This document shows positions 19,839 to 32,257 of a DNA stretch of 64,000 nucleotides, in pieces. The stretch covers positions 1,970,001 through 2,034,000 of the forward strand of contig NZ_CP045871.1 of NCBI RefSeq assembly GCF_009650135.1. Reading direction: 5' to 3'. Every line of letters begins with the position of its first letter. Position 1 is the stretch's first letter. This DNA is from Litorivicinus lipolyticus (lineage in GTDB: Bacteria > Pseudomonadota > Gammaproteobacteria > Pseudomonadales > Litorivicinaceae). Under the pieces are notes generated by a model. That model saw nothing but the letters and a program-made list of their open reading frames with translations, had not been told where the DNA came from and did not search any database. A program made the translations under genes and the position numbers.

Positions 19839-20365
19839 GACAGTGCACTCCCGCTGCTAGGGGCCTCGTGGACGCTATCGTTATCGGCATCGACCGAGGT
19901 GCGTGCGCGCCCCAACGCCGAGACCTGCAAGGCGCGTGCGTTACTCAGCTCGCCCCGGCCATCGCACAGGGTCGCTTCGAGGGCCGCGTCGACTACGCCC
20001 CAGCTGGCAAAGGTGATTTGAGTGCGATTGGCGGTGACCGCGACCGCGCTAATGGAGTGTTGGCTGATCGGGTTGACGACCGCGGTGGTGGTGTTCGGAA
20101 CGGGGCCTTCGAACACCAGCCAACCATTCCAGCTACCGTCGCAGTGACTGCCATCGGAGGACGCGCACAGGGACACCGGGTTACCACGGCTAATGGCATC
20201 GGTACGGGCGCGCGTTAGGTCATTCAACAAACGCGCTTGCACAGATTTCACCTCAGTTTGGCGCCGGCTTTGACTCAAGGTCGGAACTGCCATCGCCAAT
20301 ACCAGGCCCAGCACCGCCATCGAGACCAGCAATTCAATTAAGGTAAAGCCCCTGAGCCCATGCAT
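19829..20365 (-). CDS. fimT: GspH/FimT-type minor pilin, first gene of the tip operon
   Basis: Pseudopilin of 178 residues with leader MHGLRG cleaved before Phe7, Glu11 at +5 and a GspH-type domain (QARLLNDLTRARTDAISRG around residues 42-60). It is the first gene of the minor-pilin operon, 132 bp after ispH. In Pseudomonas this slot is held by fimT/fimU, and which of the two this represents cannot be decided by eye. The ribosome site GAGGG lies about 9 nt before the ATG. I could not find a convincing promoter in the upstream gap. Confidence 0.85.
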   Translation of the reverse strand: MHGLRGFTLIELLVSMAVLGLVLAMAVPTLSQSRRQTEVKSVQARLLNDLTRARTDAISRGNPVSLCASSDGSHCDGSWNGWLVFEGPVPNTTTAVVNPISQHSISAVAVTANRTQITFASWGVVDAALEATLCDGRGELSNARALQVSALGRARTSVDADNDSVHEAPSSGSALSCG

Positions 20366-20497
20366 TGCCTGCCACCCTCACGTTTGTAGAACATAAGGGT
20401 GGTCTAAGATTGTCACTTGAGGCGTCTAAATTGGACGATCGGTCAATTTACGCGCCCGAATGGGACGAAAATTGCCAATAATGGGAATTACGTCACA

Positions 20498-21451
20498 TTA
20501 AGTGGCGTCAATAATTCTTAATTCCTTCGGCAGATTAAAGGTGATGTTTTCCGGGCGACCGTCCAGTTCGGTCACCGACTCGCCACCCAATGCCTGCAAG
20601 CGTTCGATCACACCGCGCACCAACACATCCGGTGCTGACGCTCCGGCCGTGACACCGACGCGTTGACAGCCCTCAACCCAAGCCGCGTTCAAGTCACCGG
20701 CGTCATCAATCAAATAAGCCGGCGTACCCGCCCGCTCGGACAGCTCGCGCAGCCGGTTTGAATTGGAGCTGTTGACGCTGCCGACCACCAACACCAGATC
20801 CGCGTTCTCGGCCAAACCGCGGACCGCATCCTGACGATTCTGGGTGGCGTAACAAATATCGTCCCGGCGCGGGCCGACGATGTGCTCGAAGGTGTCGCGC
20901 AAGGCGTCGATGACGTCTGCGGTGTCATCCATGCTGAGCGTAGTTTGGGTCACAAAAGCCAATTGCGACGGATCGCGCGGCGCCAATGCGCGGGCGTCAT
21001 CCGGCGTTTCGACGAGGTAAATCGCACCGCCATGGCGGCTGTCGTAACGCCCCAGGGTGCCCTCCACTTCCGGGTGCCCGGCATGGCCGATCAAAACACA
21101 CTCGGTACCGCGTGCGGCGTAACGGGCGACTTCCATGTGCACCTTAGTCACCAGCGGGCAGGTCGCATCGAACACGGTCAGGCCGCGCGCCGAGGCTTCA
21201 CGTTCGACCGCGGAGCTGACGCCGTGGGCACTAAAAATCACCGTACTGTTGTCCGGCACTTCGTCCAGTTCGTCGACGAAAACCGCGCCGCGATCGCGCA
21301 GGCCATCGACCACGTAGCGATTGTGCACGACCTCGTGGCGCACGTAGATCGGCGCGCCAAACACATCGATCGCGCGATCGACGATTTCAATCGCCCGATC
21401 AACGCCGGCACAAAAGCCCCGCGGGTTGGCTAACTCAATCGCGAAGCCCAT
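20498..21451 (-). CDS. ispH: 4-hydroxy-3-methylbut-2-enyl diphosphate reductase
   Basis: Last enzyme of the MEP isoprenoid pathway; an iron-sulfur reductase yielding IPP and DMAPP. The three cluster cysteines are Cys14 (NPRGFCAG), Cys98 (DATCPLV) and Cys200 (DICYATQ). I start at [12 protein letters not shown] (21451; 317 residues), one base after the fkpB stop; the frame extends upstream but that part is fkpB in another frame. The order lspA-fkpB-ispH is typical of gammaproteobacteria. Together with ispB in this window it feeds quinone side-chain synthesis. Confidence 0.97.
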   Translation of the reverse strand: MGFAIELANPRGFCAGVDRAIEIVDRAIDVFGAPIYVRHEVVHNRYVVDGLRDRGAVFVDELDEVPDNSTVIFSAHGVSSAVEREASARGLTVFDATCPLVTKVHMEVARYAARGTECVLIGHAGHPEVEGTLGRYDSRHGGAIYLVETPDDARALAPRDPSQLAFVTQTTLSMDDTADVIDALRDTFEHIVGPRRDDICYATQNRQDAVRGLAENADLVLVVGSVNSSNSNRLRELSERAGTPAYLIDDAGDLNAAWVEGCQRVGVTAGASAPDVLVRGVIERLQALGGESVTELDGRPENITFNLPKELRIIDAT

Positions 21452-21452
21452 G

Positions 21453-21902
21453 TTATTGGACCGCGTTCGGGGCAGGGTTGACGGCCAAAATAGCCACCTT
21501 GAAGACCAGGTCACGCCCGGCCAAGGGATGGTTAAAGTCGACATAGACGTCATCGCCGTCGATGCGATCGACGACACCTGGCAACTCAGAGCCATTGGCG
21601 TCGGCGAACGACAGCATCAGCCCAGGACTCAGGTCCTCGTCAAAGGTCGCCCGTGACATGCGCTGGACATTGTCTGGGTTGGGCTGACCAAAGCCTTGGT
21701 GCGGCGCAATGTCCAAACTCGCTTCATCGCCGGATTTGAGGCCGAATAGGGCCTGCTCAAAGCCCGGTAGCAAATTGCCATCGCCGACTACAAAGGTCGC
21801 CGGGGTCTTGTTAAAGGTCGAGTCCACCTCGTGCCCGCCTTTGAGGCTGATCGCAAAGTGCAGCGTGACTTGGGTATCAGCCGATATGGTTAGCTCGCTC
21901 AC
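21453..21902 (-). CDS. fkpB: FKBP-type peptidyl-prolyl isomerase FkpB (SlpA)
   Basis: SlyD-like FKBP with an inserted flap domain; a cytoplasmic prolyl isomerase and chaperone. I choose the GTG at 21902: AGGAG lies 7 nt upstream, and the resulting 149 residues equal the E. coli protein length. An ATG at 21926 is in frame but has no ribosome site. Conserved stretches include [20 protein letters not shown] and [13 protein letters not shown]. The start codon lies inside the last codons of lspA (26-bp overlap), so translation is probably coupled. Confidence 0.93.
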   Translation of the reverse strand: MSELTISADTQVTLHFAISLKGGHEVDSTFNKTPATFVVGDGNLLPGFEQALFGLKSGDEASLDIAPHQGFGQPNPDNVQRMSRATFDEDLSPGLMLSFADANGSELPGVVDRIDGDDVYVDFNHPLAGRDLVFKVAILAVNPAPNAVQ

Positions 21903-22359
21903 GGCGCCACTCCTTAAATCCGTCATATAAAAGTCCGATTGCCCCTAATGTGATGCCGATGTCGGCGACATTAAAGGCCGGGTAATACCAGCCGCGAAAA
22001 TGCAGCAAAATAAAGTCGGTGACCGACCCTAAAAATGCGCGGTCCAAAGCGTTGCCAATGGCCCCGCCCAGGATCAATCCCAAGCACACCGCCACCGGCA
22101 TGCTGGCGGTCCGAAACCAGCGCTGAATGACGACCACTGCGACCACCGCAACGGCCAGCAAAAACCAGCGCTGGCCACCCTCGAACCCCGCCAAAAACGA
22201 GAACGCGGCGCCGGTGTTGTGCAGCAGCACCCAGTCAAAAAACGGCAACACCGCCACACGCTCGTAGGTATCGAGCAGACTCAGCGCCAGGTACTTGCTG
22301 GCCTGATCCAGCGCCAACAGCACCAGTGCAATCGTCCACCCCAAGCGCGTCACACTCAT
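21877..22359 (-). CDS. lspA: Lipoprotein signal peptidase (signal peptidase II)
   Basis: Inner-membrane aspartyl protease that cleaves prolipoproteins such as BamD just before the lipidated cysteine. It has 160 residues with four hydrophobic segments. The two catalytic aspartates are in GNALDR and VTDFILLHF, and [11 protein letters not shown] is also typical. The start at 22359 (MSVTRLGW) overlaps the ileS stop as ATGA; the frame is open 114 bp upstream but that is ileS sequence. Confidence 0.97.
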   Translation of the reverse strand: MSVTRLGWTIALVLLALDQASKYLALSLLDTYERVAVLPFFDWVLLHNTGAAFSFLAGFEGGQRWFLLAVAVVAVVVIQRWFRTASMPVAVCLGLILGGAIGNALDRAFLGSVTDFILLHFRGWYYPAFNVADIGITLGAIGLLYDGFKEWRRERANHIG

Positions 22360-25169
22360 GCGAATTGGCGGGCCTCGCCGTCGCCGTGGATGTTGCTGAC
22401 ACAGCGCCCGCAAATGTCGGCGTGCGCGGGGTCCGAACCGACATCCGGCACCCGGTGCCAGCAGCGTTCGCACTTGGCGTCGCTCACCGCCGCGATGGTG
22501 ACACCCAGGTTGCCTGCTTCGTTACGGTGGGCATCCGCGGGCACATCCGCCAAGGGCGCCAGGCTGACGGCGCTGGTCAGCGTGGTGAAACGCAACTCGT
22601 CACCCAAATGGGCCAGTGCCGCGTACATGGTGTCGTCCGCGTAAATAGTCGCTGCCGCTTCCAGCGAGCCACCCACCACCTTGGCATTACGGGCGACTTC
22701 AATGGCCTGGTTAACCAGGTCACGCGCAGCCAGCACCCGCAGCCAAAAATCATTGTCCAAATCGTCCGCGTAGCTGACGTTCATATCGGTATGCCACTGA
22801 TCGGCAAACACGAATTCGCGGCGCTGGCCGGGGATTTCGGCCCAGATTTCTTGGGCGGTGAACGACAAGATCGGCGCAATCCAGCGGCTGAAGGCTTCAA
22901 TCAAGTGGTACAACGCGGTTTGCGCGCTACGCCGCGGGTGACCGTCCGCTTGGCAGGTGTACTGGCGGTCTTTGACGATATCCAGATAAAACCCGCCCAG
23001 TTCGTTGACGCAAAAGTTGTGCACCAGCTGATAGACGGCACCGAACTCGTGGCGCATGTAGTGCCCACGGATCTGTGATTGCAGATCCGAGGCGCGGGCC
23101 AGGATCCAGCGGTCCAACGCGACCAGATCGGCAGTGGCGACCTGGTCGGTGGCTGGATCAAAACCACTGAGGTTGGCCAACATAAAGCGCGAGGTGTTGC
23201 GAATTCGGCGGTAGGCATCGGCAGTGCGTTTGAGGATTTCATCCGAAACCGCCAGCTCTTTGGTGTAGTCAGTCGCGGCAATCCACAAACGCAAAACATC
23301 CGCGCCCATTTTGTCCATCACGGTCTGTGGGGCAACCACGTTGCCCTCGGACTTGGACATCTTGCGGCCCTTAGCATCGACTGCAAAACCGTGGGTCAAC
23401 AGCGCCTTATAGGGGGCGTGACCGTGCAACGCCGCCGACGTCAGCAAGGACGATTGGAACCATCCACGGTGCTGGTCGGACCCCTCCAGGTAAAGATCCG
23501 CCGGGAAGGTCAGTTCATCGCGCTTGGCCAAAACCGACGCGTGAGTCACCCCCGAATCAAACCACACGTCCAGAATGTCCGTGGTTTTGCGGTAATGATC
23601 GGCATCATCGCCAAGCAGTTCGCGCGCGTCCAAATCAAACCAGGCATTGATCCCGCCTTGCTCGATGCGCGCCGCAATCGGCTCGAAAAATGACTCGGTG
23701 TCCGGGTGCAATTCCATGGTTTGTTTGTGCACAAACAAGGTGATCGGCGAGCCCCAGTTACGCTGGCGCGAAATGCACCAATCCGGACGATCCGCCAGCA
23801 TCGCCGACAACCGGTTGCGGCCCCACTCCGGGGTAAAGGTAATCTCGCTGTCGACGGCCGTGCGCGCGCTGTCCAACAACCCGCCCTGCATGGCGATAAA
23901 CCACTGCGGCGTGGCACGGTATATGACCGGGGTTTTATGGCGCCAGCAATGCGGGTAGCTGTGGGCCTGGCGGTCTTTGTGGACCAGCACACCCTGATCT
24001 TCGAGGTACTCGGCGACGCGGTTGCCGCATTTTTGCACGTGCATGCCGCCGATGACTGGGAAGTCAGCCGGAAAGGTGCCATCGTCCTGAACCGGGCTTA
24101 GGCTCTCGATGCCGTGGCGCTGGGCCACCATAAAGTCTTCAAGGCCGTACGCAGGCGCACTGTGAACACAGCCGGTACCGGCTTCGAGGGTCACGTGATC
24201 ACCGTCCAGTAGGGGCACGCTGTCGCCCCAGGGGGCTTGCAGTATCAACCCGGTCAGCTCCGGTCCCTTGGCACGGCCCAGGACCTGGTGAGTGGCCACG
24301 CCCCAGCGCGCTAGCACCGTGATTAACAGGCCTTCGGCGACCACCAGGGTGCGCGCGACGCCGTCTTTGACCAGACGCACCAAGACATAGTCCAGGGCAT
24401 CGCCGACACACACGAAGCGGTTTGACGGCAAAGTCCAGGGCGTGGTGGTCCAGATCACCACCGATGCGCCGTTGGCTTCGTCCGCACCCATGCGCCGGGC
24501 CAACTCGGCGGTGTCCTGGACCGGGAAGGCAACGTCGACGTTGAGACTGGTTTTGTCGGCGTACTCGACTTCCGCCTCGGCCAAGGCCGACTGACAATCG
24601 GTGCACCAGTAAACCGGCTTCTCGCCTTTGCGCAGGTGACCCTGGGCAACCAGACGACCGAGCGTACGAACAATTTCCGCCTCGGTTTCGAAGTTCATGG
24701 TCAGGTAGGGATTGTCCCAGTCGCCGACAATGCCGAGTCGCTTAAAGCCGGCTTTTTGAATGTCGATTTGTTCGTGAGCGTAGGCACGGCAGGCGTCGCG
24801 AAAAGCATTGGCGTCGGCAAACTCTTTGCCGATCTTGCCGATCGTGGTTTCGACCTTGTGCTCAATCGGCAAGCCGTGGCAATCCCAGCCCGGCACGTAC
24901 GGGGCGTCAAAGCCTTCCAATACGTGGCACTTGATGACGATGTCTTTGAGCACCTTGTTGACCGCATGGCCAATATGGATGTCGCCGTTGGCGTAGGGAG
25001 GGCCGTCATGCAAGACATACTTCGGCGCCCCGGCGCGGGCATCGCGCATGGCCTGATACAAGCCGCGGGCCTCCCAGCTGGCCAGCATGTCCGGTTCGCG
25101 CTTAGGCAAATTGCCACGCATAGGGAAATCCGTTTCCGGCAAGTTCAAGGTGCTTTTGTAATCGGTCAT
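22356..25169 (-). CDS. ileS: Isoleucyl-tRNA synthetase
   Basis: Class I aminoacyl-tRNA synthetase charging tRNA-Ile. It has 937 residues, as usual for gammaproteobacteria. HIGH is at 65-68, KMSKS near 603, the CP1 editing domain lies between about 190 and 390, and the C-terminal zinc finger has CERCWH and CGRC near 900-925. The start overlaps the ribF stop as ATGA. The ribF-ileS-lspA-fkpB-ispH series is one compact transcription unit. Confidence 0.98.
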   Translation of the reverse strand: MTDYKSTLNLPETDFPMRGNLPKREPDMLASWEARGLYQAMRDARAGAPKYVLHDGPPYANGDIHIGHAVNKVLKDIVIKCHVLEGFDAPYVPGWDCHGLPIEHKVETTIGKIGKEFADANAFRDACRAYAHEQIDIQKAGFKRLGIVGDWDNPYLTMNFETEAEIVRTLGRLVAQGHLRKGEKPVYWCTDCQSALAEAEVEYADKTSLNVDVAFPVQDTAELARRMGADEANGASVVIWTTTPWTLPSNRFVCVGDALDYVLVRLVKDGVARTLVVAEGLLITVLARWGVATHQVLGRAKGPELTGLILQAPWGDSVPLLDGDHVTLEAGTGCVHSAPAYGLEDFMVAQRHGIESLSPVQDDGTFPADFPVIGGMHVQKCGNRVAEYLEDQGVLVHKDRQAHSYPHCWRHKTPVIYRATPQWFIAMQGGLLDSARTAVDSEITFTPEWGRNRLSAMLADRPDWCISRQRNWGSPITLFVHKQTMELHPDTESFFEPIAARIEQGGINAWFDLDARELLGDDADHYRKTTDILDVWFDSGVTHASVLAKRDELTFPADLYLEGSDQHRGWFQSSLLTSAALHGHAPYKALLTHGFAVDAKGRKMSKSEGNVVAPQTVMDKMGADVLRLWIAATDYTKELAVSDEILKRTADAYRRIRNTSRFMLANLSGFDPATDQVATADLVALDRWILARASDLQSQIRGHYMRHEFGAVYQLVHNFCVNELGGFYLDIVKDRQYTCQADGHPRRSAQTALYHLIEAFSRWIAPILSFTAQEIWAEIPGQRREFVFADQWHTDMNVSYADDLDNDFWLRVLAARDLVNQAIEVARNAKVVGGSLEAAATIYADDTMYAALAHLGDELRFTTLTSAVSLAPLADVPADAHRNEAGNLGVTIAAVSDAKCERCWHRVPDVGSDPAHADICGRCVSNIHGDGEARQFA

Positions 25170-26110
25170 AACGTGTCCGTTGGGTGTGCCAGCGCCGCAC
25201 GCGCGGCTTGGTGATCAAGGTGAATTTGGTGTTTCAGGGCGTCAAGCCCCGCAAAGGTTTGTTCCGGGCGCAGGGCGTGGATAAAACGTACCCGCAGCTC
25301 GTGGCCGTAAAGATCAGCGTCAACATCAAACAGGTGCACTTCCAGCGCCATGTCACGATCCGGGATACTGGGCCGCGAACCAAGATTAGCCACGCCAGGG
25401 ACATCCACCAGGCCGGCGCTGGGGGCATCGACGCGGACCGCAAACACGCCCTTCAAGGGCGACACTTTGCGATTAATGCGCAGGTTCGCCGTCGGCGATC
25501 CTAAGGTCCGCGCCAGCTGCATGCCGTAACCGACCCGTCCGAGCATTTGATAAGGCCGTCCCAGCAAGGACTCGGCCAGGGCCAAATCGTTGGCACCCAG
25601 GGCCTGACGAACCCAGGTCGAGGAAATCCGGCGACCCTTGTGCAGGACCTCCCGCGTTCGTTCGACGTCGAAGCCTGCGTCAACGCCCATCCGCTGTAGC
25701 AGTGAATAGTCACCGGCACGGCGGGCGCCAAAGCGAAAGTCATCGCCAACGACCAGGTGCTTGACCCCCAGCTCGCGGACCAGCCAGTGTTCTACAAAGG
25801 CCTCCGGTTGCTGCGCCGCCAAGGCGCCGTTAAATCGCAGCACCTGAACGCCGTCGACCAAACCGGCCAGGGCGTGGCATTTTTCTTTCAGTCGGGTCAA
25901 CCGTGCCGGCGCATCGTTGGGGGCGAAAAATTCGCGCGGCTGTGGTTCGAACACCACCGCGATTGACGCCACCCCTAGGCTGTCTGCTTTGTGACGGGCC
26001 TGGGCCAAGATTGCCTGGTGGCCACGGTGAACGCCGTCGAGGTTACCCAGTGTTGCCACCGAACCCCGAGAGTCCCATCCCTGCCCTGTTGTTGCCAGAC
26101 GAATCTGCAC
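25166..26110 (-). CDS. ribF: Bifunctional riboflavin kinase / FAD synthetase
   Basis: Makes FMN and then FAD from riboflavin. It has 314 residues: an N-terminal FMN adenylyltransferase domain with [11 protein letters not shown] (HxxH motif at residues 28-31) and a C-terminal riboflavin kinase domain with GSPTANLR near residue 205. It lies 36 bp after the murJ stop on the same strand and overlaps ileS by 4 bp, so it heads the ribF-ileS-lspA-fkpB-ispH run. Confidence 0.97.
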   Translation of the reverse strand: MQIRLATTGQGWDSRGSVATLGNLDGVHRGHQAILAQARHKADSLGVASIAVVFEPQPREFFAPNDAPARLTRLKEKCHALAGLVDGVQVLRFNGALAAQQPEAFVEHWLVRELGVKHLVVGDDFRFGARRAGDYSLLQRMGVDAGFDVERTREVLHKGRRISSTWVRQALGANDLALAESLLGRPYQMLGRVGYGMQLARTLGSPTANLRINRKVSPLKGVFAVRVDAPSAGLVDVPGVANLGSRPSIPDRDMALEVHLFDVDADLYGHELRVRFIHALRPEQTFAGLDALKHQIHLDHQAARAALAHPTDTL

Positions 26111-26146
26111 GCATCACCTCACGATTGAAGGGGCCGGAGTATAGCC

Positions 26147-27697
26147 TTAATCACGCTCAGACCCTAGCCATCCGGCGGGTTTGAATCCCAGCACCAAGAG
26201 CCCCGCCACGTAGCTTGCGACACCACTGCCAACCAGCACCGCCGCCCAACCGGCACGGGCCAGCATGGACAGCTGTGAAAACTCACCAATCTGGACCGCG
26301 ACGACCGCCAACACTGCCGCCATCACTGCGCTGGACACCCCGACCTGAACCATCAAGCGGCGCCAGCCTAGGCGCGGTTGATACCAGCCACGCCGGCGTA
26401 AACCGAGCCACAGCAGACCGGCATTCAGAGCCGCAGAGAGGCTGGTCGCCGCGGCCAATCCGACGTGCGCCAGCGGGCCGATCAGAGCCAAATTAAAGGC
26501 CATATTGGCGACCATGGCCCAGATCGCAATGCGCACTGGGGTGCGCGTGTCCTGGCGCGAAAAATAACCCGGCGCCAACACCTTGATAAACATAAACGGC
26601 AACAACCCCAGCGCGTAGGCCCGCAACGACAAACTGGCCTGGGTGACGTCGCGCAGCTCCAACGCCCCATACAGGAACAAGGTAGTCAGCAGCGGCTCGG
26701 CCAACAGCCACAACGCCGCAGTCGCCGGCACCCCCAAAATCACGCAAATACCCAACCCCCAATCCTGGATTTGGTTGGTCGCGTCCGGGGTTTTGGCCGC
26801 CGCGGCGTGCGAAAGCTTGGGCAAGATCACGGTCGCAATGGCAATGCCAATTACGCCCAGCGGCAACTCGACCAGGCGGTCGCTGTAATACAACCACGAG
26901 ACGCTGCCGTTCTCCAAAAACGACGCCAGAATGGTGTCCAACAGCAGATTGATCTGGCTGACGCCAACACCGAACAGGGCCGGCAGCATCAATCGGCCTA
27001 TTTGACGAACACCCGGATCACGGGGCTGCCAACGCGGCCGTGGCAACAACCCAAGTCGCGCCAAAAACGGCAACTGAAAAGCCAACTGTGTGGCGCCGGC
27101 GATCAATACGCCCCAGCCCAACGCCATCACCGACACCTCCAAGTGCGGCGATAACCAGATCGCACTGGCGATTAAGCTGAGGTTTAACAGCACCGGCGTA
27201 AACGCCGGCACCGCAAAGCGGTCATGGGCATTCAAGATGCTGCCGGCAAAGGCTACGCCGGCAATAAAAAACAAATACGGAAAGGTCAGCTGTAACAGGT
27301 CACCGGCCAAGCCAAGTTTGGCCGGGTCGGCCGCAAACCCCGGTGCAAACACCCAAACCACGTAATCCGACGCCATCACCACCGCCAGCGTCACCAGCGC
27401 CAAGACCGCGAACAGCACCCCGGATACGGCGGCGACCAAGGCCCGCACCGCGCGCGGGTCGTTGGGATCGCGCCCCATGGTTTCCGCCAGCACCGGCACG
27501 AAGGCTTGGGCGAAGGCGCCCTCGCCGAACAAACGGCGCAAAAAGTTCGGAATCTTGAACGCCACAAAAAAGGCGTCGGCACCGCCACCGGCTCCAAACA
27601 TGGCCGCCAACACACCATCACGCAGCAGCCCGACCACACGCGACAGCATGGTCATCGAAGAAACAATCATTCCCGAACGAAATAGTCGCTTACGCAA
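26147..27697 (-). CDS. murJ: Lipid II flippase MurJ
   Basis: Polytopic membrane protein of the MOP superfamily that flips lipid II to the periplasm for peptidoglycan synthesis. SSMTMLSRVVGLLRD near the N-terminus and the GAGGGADAFFVAFKIPN stretch are family signatures. I choose a TTG start at 27697 (516 residues; E. coli has 511) because AGGG lies 7 nt upstream and it gives the normal N-terminus. An upstream ATG at 27793 would force translation through the rpsT promoter region, and an internal ATG at 27670 lacks a ribosome site. Confidence 0.93.
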   Translation of the reverse strand: MRKRLFRSGMIVSSMTMLSRVVGLLRDGVLAAMFGAGGGADAFFVAFKIPNFLRRLFGEGAFAQAFVPVLAETMGRDPNDPRAVRALVAAVSGVLFAVLALVTLAVVMASDYVVWVFAPGFAADPAKLGLAGDLLQLTFPYLFFIAGVAFAGSILNAHDRFAVPAFTPVLLNLSLIASAIWLSPHLEVSVMALGWGVLIAGATQLAFQLPFLARLGLLPRPRWQPRDPGVRQIGRLMLPALFGVGVSQINLLLDTILASFLENGSVSWLYYSDRLVELPLGVIGIAIATVILPKLSHAAAAKTPDATNQIQDWGLGICVILGVPATAALWLLAEPLLTTLFLYGALELRDVTQASLSLRAYALGLLPFMFIKVLAPGYFSRQDTRTPVRIAIWAMVANMAFNLALIGPLAHVGLAAATSLSAALNAGLLWLGLRRRGWYQPRLGWRRLMVQVGVSSAVMAAVLAVVAVQIGEFSQLSMLARAGWAAVLVGSGVASYVAGLLVLGFKPAGWLGSERD

Positions 27698-27726
27698 TTG
27701 ACATCCCTTGGTGGTTTGTATATCTT
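27698..27726 (+). promoter_or_regulatory. Strong candidate sigma-70 promoter of rpsT
   Basis: Perfect TTGACA (27698-27703), a 17-bp spacer, and TATCTT (27721-27726). A GC-rich discriminator follows (CGCGCC), as in promoters under stringent control. The -35 box directly abuts the murJ TTG start codon on the opposite strand. A short hairpin (27739-27754) lies in the leader. Confidence 0.75.
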
Positions 27727-27785
27727 TTCGCGCCTTTCGAGCCCACATGGGTTCGTGACGATTTACTAATACAGGAGCATTCGAG

Positions 27786-28055
27786 GTGGCCAATAGTCCT
27801 CAAGCACGCAAACGCGCACGCCAGGCGGAAGGCCGCCGGGCTCGCAACGCCAGCCTTCGGTCTCGCGTCCGTACCACGATCAAGAAAGTGATTGTGGCAT
27901 TGAACGCAGCTGACGCTGACGCAGCCAGCAGCGCATTTCAGGCCGTACAGCCCGAAATCGACAAGATGGTTAACAAAGGCATTTTCAGTGCCAACAAAGC
28001 AGCTCGCACCAAGAGCCGCTTGAACGCTCGCATCAAGGCGTTGAAAGCCGCTTAA
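27786..28055 (+). CDS. rpsT: 30S ribosomal protein S20
   Basis: Small-subunit protein binding the 5' domain of 16S rRNA. It has 89 residues, basic and alanine-rich, starting MANSPQARKRARQAE. The start codon is GTG, 8 nt after AGGAG. E. coli rpsT also uses a weak start (UUG), which is important in its autoregulation; a similar arrangement is possible here. It is monocistronic, with its own promoter upstream and a clear terminator 16 bp after the stop, and divergent from murJ. Confidence 0.98.
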   Translation: MANSPQARKRARQAEGRRARNASLRSRVRTTIKKVIVALNAADADAASSAFQAVQPEIDKMVNKGIFSANKAARTKSRLNARIKALKAA

Positions 28056-28071
28056 TTGAAGCGACTGACGG

Positions 28072-28099
28072 AAAAAACCGGCTTGCGCCGGTTTTTTTT
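28072..28099 (+). terminator. Rho-independent terminator of rpsT
   Basis: ACCGGC-TTGC-GCCGGT stem-loop flanked by six or more A on the left and eight T on the right. The symmetrical A/T flanks suggest it can also stop proB transcription arriving on the minus strand. Confidence 0.92.
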
Positions 28100-28124
28100 C
28101 GTCTGAACATGTCATCGATGCCAC

Positions 28125-30427
<2,303 letters not shown>

Positions 30428-30442
30428 TTAGTTGCCACCTAC

Positions 30443-30469
30443 AAAAAAGCCCCGCACAGGCGGGGCTTT
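30443..30469 (-). terminator. Rho-independent terminator or attenuator between rpmA and obgE
   Basis: On the minus strand a 10-bp stem AAAGCCCCGC / GCGGGGCTTT with a 4-nt loop is followed by a T run. It lies 21 bp after the rpmA stop and 16 bp before the obgE start, so it would reduce obgE relative to the ribosomal protein genes. Confidence 0.88.
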
Positions 30470-30489
30470 CGATACTGAGGGTCAGTCCC

Positions 30490-30747
30490 TTACGCGTTTA
30501 CGATACTAACGTATTTGCGGTTGTTAGGGCCCTTCACTTCAAACTTAACCACACCGTTCGCTTTGGCGAACAAGGTGAAGTCTTTGCCCAGGCCGACGTT
30601 AACGCCTGCATGGAACTTGGTGCCGCGCTGGCGAACCAAGATGTTACCTGCCAGTACTTCTTGGCCGCCGAATCGCTTCACGCCTAAGCGTTTGGATTCT
30701 GAATCGCGACCGTTACGGGTACTACCGCCTGCTTTTTTGTGTGCCAT
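30490..30747 (-). CDS. rpmA: 50S ribosomal protein L27
   Basis: Large-subunit protein whose N-terminus reaches the peptidyl-transferase centre. It has 85 residues starting [19 protein letters not shown], which directly exposes the functional tail (no Firmicute-type cleaved leader). It lies 16 bp after rplU and shares its promoter. Confidence 0.98.
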   Translation of the reverse strand: MAHKKAGGSTRNGRDSESKRLGVKRFGGQEVLAGNILVRQRGTKFHAGVNVGLGKDFTLFAKANGVVKFEVKGPNNRKYVSIVNA

Positions 30748-30763
30748 GAGGTCAGTCTCCTAG

Positions 30764-31075
30764 TTATTTGGCAATCGAAGTGATTTTCACTTCGGTGTAC
30801 CACTGCCGGTGACCCATGCGTTTCATGTGGTGCTTACGGCGTTTGAATTTAAGGATGCGAATTTTGTCGCCACGAACTTGGCCAACAACTTCGGCTTTGA
30901 CGAGACCGCCGGCAACCAAAGGTGCACCGATTTCGATCGCGTCGCCGTCGGCAACCATTAATACTTTGTCAAAGTCGATAGTAGCGCCGACTTCTGCTTC
31001 GATTTTCTCGACGCGCAGAACTTCGTCTACTTCAACACGGTGCTGCTTTCCGCCAGCTTCAAATACCGCGTACAT
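30764..31075 (-). CDS. rplU: 50S ribosomal protein L21
   Basis: Large-subunit protein binding 23S rRNA. It has 103 residues starting [15 protein letters not shown], with the C-terminal [16 protein letters not shown] signature. It is first gene of the rplU-rpmA pair, divergent from ispB over a 154-bp gap carrying its promoter. This divergent rplU/ispB layout is conserved in gammaproteobacteria. Confidence 0.98.
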   Translation of the reverse strand: MYAVFEAGGKQHRVEVDEVLRVEKIEAEVGATIDFDKVLMVADGDAIEIGAPLVAGGLVKAEVVGQVRGDKIRILKFKRRKHHMKRMGHRQWYTEVKITSIAK

Positions 31076-31126
31076 GTGTCTGTCTCCGATGTGGATGAGC
31101 CCAAAGGCATAAATTCAGGGTCGCGA

Positions 31127-31155
31127 AGTTTAGTGTGTTGACGCACCTAACGCAA
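31127..31155 (-). promoter_or_regulatory. Candidate sigma-70 promoter of rplU-rpmA
   Basis: On the minus strand TTGCGT (31150-31155), a 17-bp spacer and TAAACT (31127-31132), followed by a GC-rich discriminator (CGCGACCC) as expected of a stringently controlled ribosomal promoter. The leader would be about 45 nt. Confidence 0.55.
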
Positions 31156-31229
31156 CCGTTATCGCCTGCGCCTTTATCAATCAACGGCGGCACTCTACAC
31201 TGCGCCAAAAACCAGTAGGACTGCCACGC

Positions 31230-32201
31230 TTGACTCACCCTGTAACTCCGCTGATCAACAGCGTTCGCGACGCCTTTGACCAGCTCGACCGCCTTATTTT
31301 GGATCGCATCGCATCGCGCGTCGGTCTGGCCGAAGAAATCAGCGCCTACCTGGTCAAGGCCGGCGGTAAACGCGTGCGCCCACTGGTTACGCTGCTGGCG
31401 GTGCGCGCGCTGGGCGGCGAGGACAGTCGCGATGTATTGCTGGCCGCGTCGATCGAATTTTTACACACCGCGACGTTACTGCACGACGACGTGGTCGATG
31501 AATCCGATCAACGACGCGGCCGCGACACCGCCAACGAAGTGTGGGGCAACGCCCCCAGCGTGTTGGCCGGGGATTTTGTCTACACCCGCGCCTTTCAGTT
31601 GATGGTCGAGGTCGGCGAGATGGAGATCTTGCGCGAACTGGCGGACACCACCAACCGGATTGCCGAAGGCGAGTTGCAACAACTGATCAACAAAGGTGAC
31701 GTCGACATCGACGAAGCCAGCTACTTTGAAGTGATCTACGCAAAAACCGCCCGCTTGTTCGAAGCCTCCGGCCGCGTCGCCGGACAGTTAGTCCAAGCGA
31801 CACCGGCGCAAACCCAGGCGCTGGCCGAATACGGCCGACTATTGGGGCTGGCCTTTCAGATTGCCGATGATGCGCTGGATTACCAAACCGACGCCGACAG
31901 CGGCAAGTCATTGGGCGATGACTTGGCGGAGGGCAAGGTGACGTTGCCGATTCTGATTGCCAAGGCCCAGTTGCCAGGCCCACGCGCCCGTTGGCTGGAC
32001 ATGCAGTTCACCCGCGCCAACCGCGACGCGCTGCCCGAGGTGATCGAGGCGCTGGAACAGTGCAACGCGATCGAGCAAACGCTGGCGAGGGCTGGTGAGT
32101 TGGCAGCCCAGGCGATCACACAATTACAGGCATTGCCGGCCGGACCCTATCGCGACCACTTAGCAACGCTTGCAAATATCGCGGCGAAACGCGACCACTA
32201 A
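31230..32201 (+). CDS. ispB: Polyprenyl diphosphate synthase (octaprenyl-type, IspB)
   Basis: Trans-prenyltransferase that makes the long isoprenoid side chain of ubiquinone or menaquinone. It has 323 residues with the first aspartate-rich motif DDVVD at 86-90 and the second, DDALDY, near 213. GGKRVRP (45-51) is also typical. The start is TTG with AGGA 9 nt upstream. The chain length (C40 or C45) cannot be told by eye, so the name octaprenyl is by homology and by its place opposite rplU. Confidence 0.95.
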   Translation: MTHPVTPLINSVRDAFDQLDRLILDRIASRVGLAEEISAYLVKAGGKRVRPLVTLLAVRALGGEDSRDVLLAASIEFLHTATLLHDDVVDESDQRRGRDTANEVWGNAPSVLAGDFVYTRAFQLMVEVGEMEILRELADTTNRIAEGELQQLINKGDVDIDEASYFEVIYAKTARLFEASGRVAGQLVQATPAQTQALAEYGRLLGLAFQIADDALDYQTDADSGKSLGDDLAEGKVTLPILIAKAQLPGPRARWLDMQFTRANRDALPEVIEALEQCNAIEQTLARAGELAAQAITQLQALPAGPYRDHLATLANIAAKRDH

Positions 32202-32257
32202 GGCATTGCAATCGCCGCGGACGGACCGACTTACCTAGAAATCATAGGAGAAAGTCG

